Part shown: in pieces, positions 1-5,498 of the stretch
How the letters are laid out: the number at the start of each line of letters is the position of its first letter
How positions within the stretch are numbered: position 1 is the first letter of the stretch
Source: Candidatus Spyradosoma merdigallinarum
Lineage (GTDB): Bacteria > Verrucomicrobiota > Verrucomicrobiia > Opitutales > UBA953
DNA: 6,056 nt
NCBI GenBank assembly: GCA_018713755.1
Contig: DVOG01000191.1
Location: 1-6,056 of the forward strand
Reading direction: 5' to 3'
Made by a program: the position numbers and the translations under genes
Notes under the pieces: generated by a model
What the model saw: the letters and a program-made list of their open reading frames with translations, nothing else
Database searches by the model: none
Told to the model about the DNA's origin: nothing

Positions 1-178
1 GTGCTACCCGATCGCGAACGCGGAGACGGCGGCGCTTTACGCGCGCTATGCGGACGAGGCGCGGCGCGCGTTCCCGCAGGTGCGCTTCCTCGGCCGGCTC
101 GGCGACTACAAATACTACGACATGGACGACGCCGTCGTCCGCGCTCTCGACGCCGCGGAGGAGTTTCTCTCGCTATGA
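1..178 (+). CDS. glf: UDP-galactopyranose mutase, C-terminal end (partial)
   Basis: This is the last 58 residues of a gene cut by the left window edge, read from base 2 to the TGA at 176-178. The fragment begins CYPIANAETAALYARY and continues with FLGRLGDYKYYDMDDAV. These match the conserved C-terminal block of UDP-galactopyranose mutase (a YPI.N.E..ALY segment, then GRL..Y.Y.DMD). The enzyme is a cytoplasmic flavoprotein that interconverts UDP-galactopyranose and UDP-galactofuranose; in the family this block contributes conserved arginine, tyrosine and aspartate residues to the active site. Its presence implies that the glycan made here contains galactofuranose. The TGA overlaps the next ATG (ATGA), so it is probably co-transcribed and translationally coupled with the glycosyltransferases downstream. 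The call rests on a short but highly diagnostic stretch; the FAD-binding N-terminus lies outside the window. Confidence 0.93.
   Translation, partial: CYPIANAETAALYARYADEARRAFPQVRFLGRLGDYKYYDMDDAVVRALDAAEEFLSL
157..163 (+). promoter_or_regulatory. Shine-Dalgarno-like site for the DUF4422 gene
   Basis: GGAGGAG lies inside the last codons of glf, 11 bases before the ATG at 175. It is the best ribosome-binding match at any plus-strand junction here and supports starting the next gene at 175. The open frame continues upstream to the window edge, but there it is only the shadow of glf. The spacing is slightly long, and the sequence also encodes Glu-Glu of glf. Confidence 0.5.
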
Positions 179-1209
179 AAAACAGCAAAAACATCAAAAT
201 AATCGTTTCCTACCATAAGCCGGCCAGCCTCTTGAAGTCGGATATCTTTATGCCCATCCACGCCGGACGCGTCATCGCTCGCGAAAAAAGCAAAGACGGG
301 AACGCAAGCGAATGCGATTTGAATTGGCTTTTTTCGAATATGCGGGGGGACGACAGCGGAGAGAATATTTCTGCGCTCAACAGGGAATTGAACGAGATGA
401 CGGCGATTTACTGGGCATGGAAGAACTTAACCGGAAATGGGGGGGGGGCAGACAAGGTCGACTATATCGGACACATGCATTACAGAAGAATATTCGATTT
501 TGAAGACATCTTCTTTTCGAGATGGCGGCGTGATTGCGAACGATTGCATGCCTCCGACGGAGAGTTCCCGGAGCTGATTTTACGGACGATGTTCATGCCT
601 TCGAATGAGGTTGTCAGGAATTGCCTTCGGGAGTGTGACGCATTGATCCCTTGCGCCCATACAAACGAGCATTTTTTAGAGCGAAAGGGAAATCTTAGCG
701 AGCCTTATATCCCTATTCCGCTCGTAAGAAAATATTTGGAAATCCTTCAAGAGAAAAACCCTACGGCAGATATTGACCGAGCTCTGCGTTCGTCGAAACG
801 CCATTTCTGGAATATTTTTGTTTTCAGGAGAGATGTCTTCAACGCGTTTTGCGAATTCGTGTTTCCGCCAGTCTTTGAATTCTGTTCGAGATTCAAGGAT
901 GAATTTATCGCGGAGAAGCCCGGATTGTCTCCGATGAGGTTACGGAGGACGCCCGGTTTTCTCGCGGAGCTCAGTTTTCATATTTTCTGCTCGAATTTGA
1001 TCGCGCGCGGGAACGTCAGCGTGCGGGAATGCGGTGTCGTTCAGTTCAAGGAACTCGCCACTGCTTCCAACTTGGGAGAGTTCCCGATGCGGTTCGGAAA
1101 AATCGCCGAAGCGGCGTGTAACTATTTCTTCCGTTTAGATGCGGAAAAACGCATGAAGCACAAGTGGCGTCTGATCAGTTCCTGGGAATTGTTGAAACGT
1201 AAATTTTAA
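175..1209 (+). CDS. DUF4422 domain putative glycosyltransferase
   Basis: The protein has 344 residues. It shows the DUF4422 (PF14393) pattern: IKIIVSYHK near residues 7-15, IHAGR at 28-32, a block with ISALNRELNEMTAIYWAWKN at 65-84, DYIGHMHYRR at 96-105, NIFVFRRDVF at 213-222 and GFLAELSFHIF at 261-271. DUF4422 proteins occur in capsule, exopolysaccharide and LPS clusters and are regarded as glycosyltransferases; donor and acceptor cannot be read from the sequence. No signal peptide or membrane segment is visible, so a cytoplasmic role is inferred. The start at 175 overlaps the glf stop (ATGA) and gives the family's usual N-terminus. Codons 89-91 (Gly-Gly-Gly) are encoded by a run of ten G, lying in what looks like an extra loop between the AWKN and DYIG motifs. 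Base composition is clearly poorer in GC than glf or the kinase gene, suggesting transfer. Confidence 0.88.
   Translation: MKNSKNIKIIVSYHKPASLLKSDIFMPIHAGRVIAREKSKDGNASECDLNWLFSNMRGDDSGENISALNRELNEMTAIYWAWKNLTGNGGGADKVDYIGHMHYRRIFDFEDIFFSRWRRDCERLHASDGEFPELILRTMFMPSNEVVRNCLRECDALIPCAHTNEHFLERKGNLSEPYIPIPLVRKYLEILQEKNPTADIDRALRSSKRHFWNIFVFRRDVFNAFCEFVFPPVFEFCSRFKDEFIAEKPGLSPMRLRRTPGFLAELSFHIFCSNLIARGNVSVRECGVVQFKELATASNLGEFPMRFGKIAEAACNYFFRLDAEKRMKHKWRLISSWELLKRKF
439..448 (+). repeat. Ten-G homopolymer tract inside the DUF4422 gene
   Basis: Ten consecutive G residues lie within the coding region, reading GGG GGG GGG G(CA) in the intact frame. Adding one G would bring a stop into frame at 501-503 (a 109-residue product). 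Losing one G would lead to a stop at 575-577 (133 residues). Only 7, 10 or 13 G keep the full-length 344-residue frame or a near variant of it. G tracts of this length in surface-glycan genes are the classic substrate for slipped-strand phase variation, for example in Campylobacter. Whether this tract varies cannot be seen from one sequence. Confidence 0.9.
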
Positions 1210-1211
1210 TT

Positions 1212-2000
1212 ATGAAAGGTTTGTTTTTGAATCCGGATATTTATGTAATCAACCTTGAGCGGGCGAAGGCAAGAAAGGCAATGCTCGAACAGTCCGTACC
1301 CGCCGTATTGAGACCCCGGCTGAAATTTTTTCGCGCTGTTGATGCGAAAGACGAAGCGGAACTTGATCCGTGGAAAAAGCGGGTTTCCAAATGGCGGACG
1401 TATCTGTCGATAAGACGTGAGCTTTCTGATTCAGAAATCGCTTGCTTCGCTTCACATTATTCCCTGTGGAAATTGATTGCCGAAAAGCGAATTTGCGGAG
1501 AGGAAGGCGCCGCCGTCGTGGAAGACGATATTGTTTTTTGTCCGAATATTGAAGCGGCGCTTGAGGAAATACCGAAAAGCGGATTTAATTATGTACGATT
1601 GTATGCTGGAAGCGAAAGGCGTTTTTTAAAGTTTTCGCAAAACTTCTCCTACTCTTCACATCGGGTTTGGCTTACTGCGGGGTATTGGTTGAATCCTAAA
1701 GGTGCGGAGCAGCTTCTGCGAGGCGCAGACGTTTGGCATAATGAGGTGGATAATTACATCGACGAATTTTGGAAACATGGTTTGCCGATTGTCGCTTACA
1801 CGCCGTTTCCGATTAGATTGAACCCCGAAGTTTCGACAAATTCTCAAATTTACGGAAGAGATAGGGCATTGCAAGAAGAGGGAATGGTTCAAGATGCATT
1901 TTTTAAAATTTTGAGAAATTTTCGGGAATTGCGGAGAACCGTCGCACATGTGAAATTGCTTCTTCGCCATCCGGAATTGCGACACAGAGAAAGCACGTGA
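1212..2000 (+). CDS. Glycosyltransferase family 25 (LPS biosynthesis)
   Basis: The protein has 262 residues, the usual size of bacterial GT25 enzymes (PF01755; the Neisseria/Haemophilus LPS galactosyltransferase type). It opens with IYVINLERAKARKAML (10-25), followed by FFRAVDAKD (39-47) and the signature LSDSEIACFASHYSLWKLI (71-89). Next come AAVVEDDIVF (100-109), whose EDD is the family's acidic DxD-like motif, and the later GYWLNPKGAEQLL and DNYIDEFW segments. Family members transfer a sugar, often galactose, to LPS core or outer glycan in the cytoplasm. The acceptor here is unknown. The gene starts two bases after the TAA of the DUF4422 gene with no evident Shine-Dalgarno of its own, so translation probably depends on the upstream gene. 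Composition is AT-rich relative to the flanks (one sampled 60-base line is about 42% GC), as in the DUF4422 gene. Confidence 0.9.
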   Translation: MKGLFLNPDIYVINLERAKARKAMLEQSVPAVLRPRLKFFRAVDAKDEAELDPWKKRVSKWRTYLSIRRELSDSEIACFASHYSLWKLIAEKRICGEEGAAVVEDDIVFCPNIEAALEEIPKSGFNYVRLYAGSERRFLKFSQNFSYSSHRVWLTAGYWLNPKGAEQLLRGADVWHNEVDNYIDEFWKHGLPIVAYTPFPIRLNPEVSTNSQIYGRDRALQEEGMVQDAFFKILRNFRELRRTVAHVKLLLRHPELRHREST

Positions 2001-3151
2001 TGAACATCTTATTTTTGACGGATACGGGACTTTCGAAAGTTTGCCGCGGCGGGATTGAGAAGGCGACGGAACTGCTTGCGCGCGAATTGACGCGTCGCGG
2101 ACACGCGGTGCGGATTCTCATATGGCGAACGGAGGACGACGTTTCGACGGAATTTTCGCAGGAAGTTTTTCCGCGGGAGAAGCCGCGGAACGCGCAAGAA
2201 AACCGCGCTCTTTTTGAAAAGACGCTCCGCGAGGAGCGCATCGACGTCGTCGTTTTTCAATGCGGCGCGGGCTGGAAGTTTCCGTTCCCGCGCGAGGCGG
2301 TGAAGCTCGGCATTCCCGTGGTTTCCGTGCTTCACACGGTACCGAATTCTTACGTGTTCCGTTATCGCGAGAAGTATTCCGGGCTGTCGCGGCTGTGGAA
2401 CGTTTGGACGAAGCGGCTGCGGCAGAAGCGAAAGTATCGCTTCAACAGCGAACATTGCGCGTGCTCGGTCGTGCTTTCGGACGCTTTGCGCCCGGCGCTG
2501 GAGGCGCATTTGACGAAAGCGCAAGTGCGGCGGAACAGGGTTGCGGCAATCGGCAATATGTGCGTGCGCCCGCGCGAGGAGCCTGATTTTTCGCAGAAGA
2601 AAAAGGAGCTGCTCTTCGTCGGAAGAATGAGCTATGTCGAGAAACGTCCGGATCATCTTTTGCATATTTGGGCAAAGCTGGAAAAGCGTTTTCCGGCGTG
2701 GTCGCTGCGCTTCGTCGGAGACGGGGATTATTTGCCGGCGCTGAAGGAGCTTGCGGGAACGCTCGGCTTGGAGCGCGTGCATTTCGAGGGTTTTCAGAAT
2801 CCCGAGCCGTATTATCGCGACGCGTCGATTTTCTGCCTGACGAGCGCCTACGAAGGCTTCGGACTGGTTTTGGTCGAAGCGGCGTCGTTCGGCTGCGTTC
2901 CCGTTGCGTTCGAGTCCTTCGCCGCCGTGCGCGACATCATCAGCGACGGCGAAAACGGCTGCCTCGTTCCCGCGTTCGACTTGGACGCCTACGCGGAAAC
3001 GCTCGCGCGGCTGATGTCCGACGACGCGCTGCGGGAACGCCTCGCGGAAAACGCGCTCGCGCAAATCCCCGAAAAATTTTCTCCCGAAAAAATCGGCGCG
3101 CAGTGGGAAGCGCTCTTCCGGAAGCTCCTTGCGGAAAAGGGGCGGGAATGA
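2000..3151 (+). CDS. Glycosyltransferase family 4 (GT-B fold)
   Basis: The protein has 383 residues from the ATG at 2000, which overlaps the previous stop by one base (TGATG). A GTG one codon earlier (1997) is possible but less likely. The N-terminal Rossmann domain begins MNILFLTDTGLSKVCRGGIEK, with a glycine-rich donor or acceptor loop and the HAVRILIW strand. The GT4 C-terminal donor domain (PF00534) follows: LLFVGRMSYVEKRPDHLLHIW (204-224), LRFVGDGDYLPALKELA (236-252), VHFEGF (260-265) and YYRDASIFCLTSAYEGFGLV. The retaining-enzyme E-x7-E pair is E285 and E293, followed by ISDGENGCLVPAFD. Such enzymes transfer an activated hexose (often Glc, Gal, Man or GlcNAc) in glycan assembly on the cytoplasmic side of the inner membrane. 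The specific sugar is not predictable. The gene ends the compact plus-strand run and is followed by a GC hairpin. Confidence 0.93.
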   Translation: MNILFLTDTGLSKVCRGGIEKATELLARELTRRGHAVRILIWRTEDDVSTEFSQEVFPREKPRNAQENRALFEKTLREERIDVVVFQCGAGWKFPFPREAVKLGIPVVSVLHTVPNSYVFRYREKYSGLSRLWNVWTKRLRQKRKYRFNSEHCACSVVLSDALRPALEAHLTKAQVRRNRVAAIGNMCVRPREEPDFSQKKKELLFVGRMSYVEKRPDHLLHIWAKLEKRFPAWSLRFVGDGDYLPALKELAGTLGLERVHFEGFQNPEPYYRDASIFCLTSAYEGFGLVLVEAASFGCVPVAFESFAAVRDIISDGENGCLVPAFDLDAYAETLARLMSDDALRERLAENALAQIPEKFSPEKIGAQWEALFRKLLAEKGRE

Positions 3152-3152
3152 G

Positions 3153-3173
3153 GATCCCCGCGCGGCGCGGGGG
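3153..3173 (+). other. GC-rich hairpin after the GT4 stop codon
   Basis: CCCCGCG (3156-3162) and CGCGGGG (3166-3172) form a perfect 7-bp stem with a 3-base loop, starting four bases after the GT4 TGA. No T tract follows on either strand, so it is not a canonical intrinsic terminator. It could still attenuate transcription or protect the upstream mRNA end. The left arm contains GATCCCCGCGCG, also found in the 23-bp repeats behind two minus-strand genes. It fills part of the 79-base gap before the kinase gene, in which no convincing promoter is visible. Confidence 0.5.
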
Positions 3174-3230
3174 CGAGAGATGAAGGCTTGAAGCGGCGTC
3201 GCGCGTGCGTTTCAATAAACGGCTTTCGCC

Positions 3231-3986
3231 ATGCTGCAAACCGTGAAATCCGGCGGCTTCCGCATTCTCTTCCGCGTCGGCGGCGGGGACGGCGTCGATT
3301 TGCCCGCGCTGTTTTTCGCTCTCCGCGCGGGAACGCCGGAGCGCGCCGGCGTCGCCTCCGTGCGGGAACTGGCGGGCTCGACGACGGGCGCGGTCTTCCT
3401 CGTCGCGATGCGGGACGGGCGCAAGCTCGTGTTCAAGCACGAGCGTCGGGAACACCACATGCTCGACCACCGCGTCCAGTCTTTCCTTTTCGGCTCGAAC
3501 ACGGAGCGGCTGATCCGCGGCCTGGACGCGGAGGACCGCTTCGGGAAAATTCCCGCGGCGGAAGTCCTGCTCGTCGCCGACCGCCGCAAGTGGGGCGCGG
3601 TGACGGAATCTTTCCTGCTGACGGAATTCGTCGAGGGCGAAATTCTCGGCCGCCTGCCGCGTTACCGCGAAAAATACGGGAACGCCGTCGCCGCGCTGCT
3701 GGCGCGCATGCACGCCGCGGGCATCGTTCACGGCGACGTGCACGAGCGGAATTTCGTGCTGCGGAAAAAGGCGGACGCCGCCGCCGGCGGCGAAGAGGTC
3801 GTCGCCATCGACATGTCGGGCAAGCGGGCGACGCCGTTCACGCGGGCGGAAGACCGCATCCGGCTGGAATGGACGTTCGGCGTGAAAAACGCGCGCGACG
3901 ACTGGGGCGCGAAAATGTTTCTCGCGAAGCGGCGGCTTCGGAATTTCGTCCGGCGGTTGCGCGGCAAACCGCAGCTCCGCGCCTGA
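3231..3986 (+). CDS. waaY: LPS core heptose(II) kinase, WaaY/RfaY-like
   Basis: The 251-residue protein resembles the enterobacterial LPS core heptose II kinase family (PF06176; about 230 residues), which has a eukaryotic-like kinase fold. Visible elements are KLVFKH with the candidate ATP-binding lysine K69, LLVADRRK (113-120), the hinge-like FLLTEFVEGEIL (128-139), the catalytic loop GIVHGDVHERNFVL (164-177, HGDxHxxN) and IDMSGKR (193-199), where the D is the metal-binding aspartate. The C-terminal EDRIRLEWTFGVKN and KRRLRNFVRRLRG are close to the WaaY pattern (DRIDLERH.GIKN..., KLRNF.RRIKG). The family adds phosphate to the second heptose of the inner core at the cytoplasmic face, allowing divalent-cation bridging in the outer membrane. 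The ATG at 3231 follows an in-frame TAA at 3216-3218; no clear Shine-Dalgarno is present. The gene is very GC-rich. A KdkA/InaA-like kinase with another sugar acceptor remains possible. Confidence 0.88.
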   Translation: MLQTVKSGGFRILFRVGGGDGVDLPALFFALRAGTPERAGVASVRELAGSTTGAVFLVAMRDGRKLVFKHERREHHMLDHRVQSFLFGSNTERLIRGLDAEDRFGKIPAAEVLLVADRRKWGAVTESFLLTEFVEGEILGRLPRYREKYGNAVAALLARMHAAGIVHGDVHERNFVLRKKADAAAGGEEVVAIDMSGKRATPFTRAEDRIRLEWTFGVKNARDDWGAKMFLAKRRLRNFVRRLRGKPQLRA

Positions 3987-4014
3987 AAAAAAGCGCCGCG
4001 GGAGCGCGCGGGGA
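3986..4014 (-). terminator. Intrinsic terminator for the ATPase gene
   Basis: Read on the minus strand right after the ATPase TGA, the 28-base gap between the converging genes contains CCGCG-CGCTCC-CGCGG, then CGC and seven T. A 5-bp all-GC stem with a T7 tract is a plausible Rho-independent terminator. On the plus strand the hairpin is followed by GGGGATC, so it would not work as a T-tailed terminator for the kinase gene. Most of the hairpin lies in the 23-bp repeat, but the T tract is unique to this copy. Confidence 0.6.
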
Positions 4015-4020
4015 TCAGCG
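3998..4020. repeat. 23-bp direct repeat, copy 1 (covers ATPase stop)
   Basis: An exact 23-base match to 5476-5498 in the same orientation, running from GCGGGAGCGCGC to GGATCAGCG. On the minus strand it reads through the last Arg codon and TGA of the ATPase gene and on into its terminator hairpin. Together with copy 2 it brackets the whole ATPase gene and its upstream repeats. Confidence 0.9.
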
Positions 4021-5361
4021 CAGGGCGGAGAGATCGATTTTATAGAACTCGGGCGCCGCAGTTTCTTTCGCGAGAAACGCCGCCATGTAAACCGGCGCGT
4101 AAAGGATTTTTCCTTCGCGGCGCAGATTTTCTCCGCAGAGCACGAGCGCTTCGGGGATGGCGTATTCGGCGCAGGTCATGATGTTCGCGAGCGCGCGATG
4201 CGTCGCGTAAGATTTTCCGGACTTCACTTCGACGGGAAGAACGTTCCCGCCGGATTCGACGAGGAAATCCACTTCGCCGCGCTTTTTGCTGTTGTAATAA
4301 TAGAGCGCGAAGCCGTGCGCCGTCAGCTCCTGCGCGACGGCATTTTCGAAAACGGCGCCGAAATTCACGTCGTCGCTTCCGGTGATGATTTTCAGTTGGA
4401 TGCCTTCCGCGTACTGGCAGGCGAGAAGCCCGACGTCGCTCTGAAAAAGTTTGAACAAGTTGCGGGATCGGGCGAGCAGGAGCGGGGCTTTGGGTTCCTC
4501 GACATTGTAGACCGGCAGGGCGACGCCTGCGTTCTTCAGCCACAGAAAGCCGTTTTCGTAGCGCCCGAACTTCGCGTTTTCGTTCAGGTTTTTCAGAATG
4601 AAGCGCTTGTTTTTCGCGTTCAGCTCCGGGGGAATGAGCTCGAAAATCTCTTCGATGCGGAGTTTGTTCCCGCGGTCGTATCGGGTGATGTCGCGCTTGT
4701 AAAGGCGGAGAATGGCCCGCTGCGCTTCCGCCACCTTCTGAAGATTGTTCGATTCGAAATAACGGACGACCGCCTCCGGCATGCCGCCGACTACGAGATA
4801 GAGCCGGAAAAGCTCCATCATTTTCGCGTGGACGAAGGCGTCCGCGGGAACGCGGCGCGACCATGCGTCGCGCAGATTTCCCCAAACCGTTTCGGAAACG
4901 CCGGCGCAGCGCGCGAACTCCTCGAAGTCGAGCGGGAACATTTCGATGACGTCCATGTAGCCGACCGGCTCCGAGCGCAGATCGTGAAGCTCAACGCCCA
5001 AAAGAGAGCCGCTCAGGATGTAGCGGTAGGAGCCTTCTTCGACCAGAAACTTGATTGCGGTGACAATTTCCGGACAGAGCTGGACTTCGTCGAAAAAGAT
5101 GAGCGTCTCGCCTTTAATCAAAGGCGCGGCGGCGATTGCCGAAAGCCGCAGCAGAACGTCTGCGTTCGAGCTCGCGGTTTTGAACGCGTCGGCGGCATCG
5201 GGGTTCTCGGCGAAATTGATTTCCACGAAACTGCGGAAATTTTTCCCGAATTCCCGGACGGAATAGGTCTTCCCGATTTGGCGTGCTCCCGTGACCAGCA
5301 AGGCGCTCTTGCTTGTCTCGAAATGGCGGCGAAGGCGTTCGTCGATTTTTCTTTTCAGCAT
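4015..5361 (-). CDS. AAA+ ATPase with DUF4143 domain
   Basis: The protein has 448 residues from the ATG at 5361. The N-terminal AAA_14 domain (PF13173) carries Walker A GARQIGKT (25-32), Walker B LIFFDEVQ (87-94) and a sensor-like YILSGSLLG (114-122), then MFPLDFEEF (141-149) and YLVVGGMPEAV (188-198), all usual in this family. The C-terminal DUF4143 domain (PF13635) contains RGEVDFLV (361-368) and LPVEVKSGKSY (375-385), a PD-(D/E)xK nuclease-like pattern of D365, E378 and K380. Members are common multicopy accessory genes in bacteria and archaea; their biological role is not established. The frame stays open to a TTG at 5442. I reject that extension because it consists of repeat DNA read in two different frames (EKRK versus WKNGK), while MLKRKIDERLRRHF is a typical family start. 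GGAAAG lies directly before the ATG. The gene is unrelated in function to its LPS neighbours and is bracketed by 23-bp direct repeats. Confidence 0.9.
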   Translation of the reverse strand: MLKRKIDERLRRHFETSKSALLVTGARQIGKTYSVREFGKNFRSFVEINFAENPDAADAFKTASSNADVLLRLSAIAAAPLIKGETLIFFDEVQLCPEIVTAIKFLVEEGSYRYILSGSLLGVELHDLRSEPVGYMDVIEMFPLDFEEFARCAGVSETVWGNLRDAWSRRVPADAFVHAKMMELFRLYLVVGGMPEAVVRYFESNNLQKVAEAQRAILRLYKRDITRYDRGNKLRIEEIFELIPPELNAKNKRFILKNLNENAKFGRYENGFLWLKNAGVALPVYNVEEPKAPLLLARSRNLFKLFQSDVGLLACQYAEGIQLKIITGSDDVNFGAVFENAVAQELTAHGFALYYYNSKKRGEVDFLVESGGNVLPVEVKSGKSYATHRALANIMTCAEYAIPEALVLCGENLRREGKILYAPVYMAAFLAKETAAPEFYKIDLSALR

Positions 5362-5362
5362 C

Positions 5363-5377
5363 TTTCCGTTTTTCCAA
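5363..5377. repeat. 15-bp upstream repeat, copy 1
   Basis: On the minus strand TTGGAAAAACGGAAA ends one base before the ATPase ATG, so its GGAAA may double as the ribosome-binding site. It is identical to copies at 5396-5410 and 5428-5442. The 18-base spacer to copy 2 contains the small inverted repeat GGGTA-AAAA-TACCC (5378-5391). Confidence 0.85.
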
Positions 5378-5395
5378 GGGTAAAAATACCCGATT

Positions 5396-5410
5396 TTTCC
5401 GTTTTTCCAA
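5396..5410. repeat. 15-bp upstream repeat, copy 2
   Basis: An exact copy of the 15-mer, 33 bases from copy 1 (start to start), about three helical turns. The 17 bases between it and copy 3 are AT-rich. Confidence 0.85.
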
Positions 5411-5427
5411 TGAAAAATGCGGGAAAA

Positions 5428-5442
5428 TTTCCGTTTTTCCAA
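5428..5442. repeat. 15-bp upstream repeat, copy 3
   Basis: An exact copy of the 15-mer, 32 bases from copy 2. As 32 is not a multiple of three, it would be read in a different frame from copies 1 and 2, so the conservation is at the DNA level rather than of a peptide. It overlaps a short inverted repeat, GGAAA/TTTCC (5422-5432). A degenerate fourth copy may lie at 5457-5473. Confidence 0.85.
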
Positions 5443-5475
5443 GATGGGGAGGGGCGTTTCCGCGGATTTTTCCCG

Positions 5476-5498
5476 GCGGGAGCGCGCGGGGATCAGCG
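5476..5498. repeat. 23-bp direct repeat, copy 2 (covers GT2 stop)
   Basis: Identical to 3998-4020. On the minus strand it covers the last Arg codon and TGA of the GT2 gene and the first 17 bases behind it. Unlike copy 1 it is followed by CGGGAAAAATCC rather than a T tract, so it does not form a good terminator here. Confidence 0.9.

Noticed and set aside
1..174. Extension of the DUF4422 frame upstream to base 1.
   Set aside because: This stretch encodes the recognisable glf C-terminus in another frame; the extra residues are an Arg-rich shadow, and the ATGA overlap and Shine-Dalgarno support the start at 175.
344..349. A six-G run as a second phase-variation site.
   Set aside because: Six G is within what is expected in GC-rich DNA and is generally too short for frequent slippage.
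3148..3183. An 11-codon frame (MRIPARRGGER) overlapping the GT4 stop as ATGA, as a possible leader peptide.
   Set aside because: It consists almost entirely of the GC hairpin and shows no leader-peptide codon bias; the ATGA overlap is easily explained by chance.
3188..3218. Possible promoter for the kinase gene (TTGAAG with CAATAA).
   Set aside because: The spacing is 19 bases, the -10 match is poor and the start codon would be only about a dozen bases downstream.
3188..4045. A long plus-strand frame across the kinase gene and the long minus-strand frames at 2009-3064 and 2940-3743.
   Set aside because: They are Arg-rich shadows typical of high-GC coding DNA; the GT4 and kinase frames contain recognisable family motifs.
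5362..5442. N-terminal extension of the ATPase from the TTG at 5442.
   Set aside because: The extension is repeat DNA read in two frames, has no family similarity that I recognise, and the ATG at 5361 gives the standard N-terminus.
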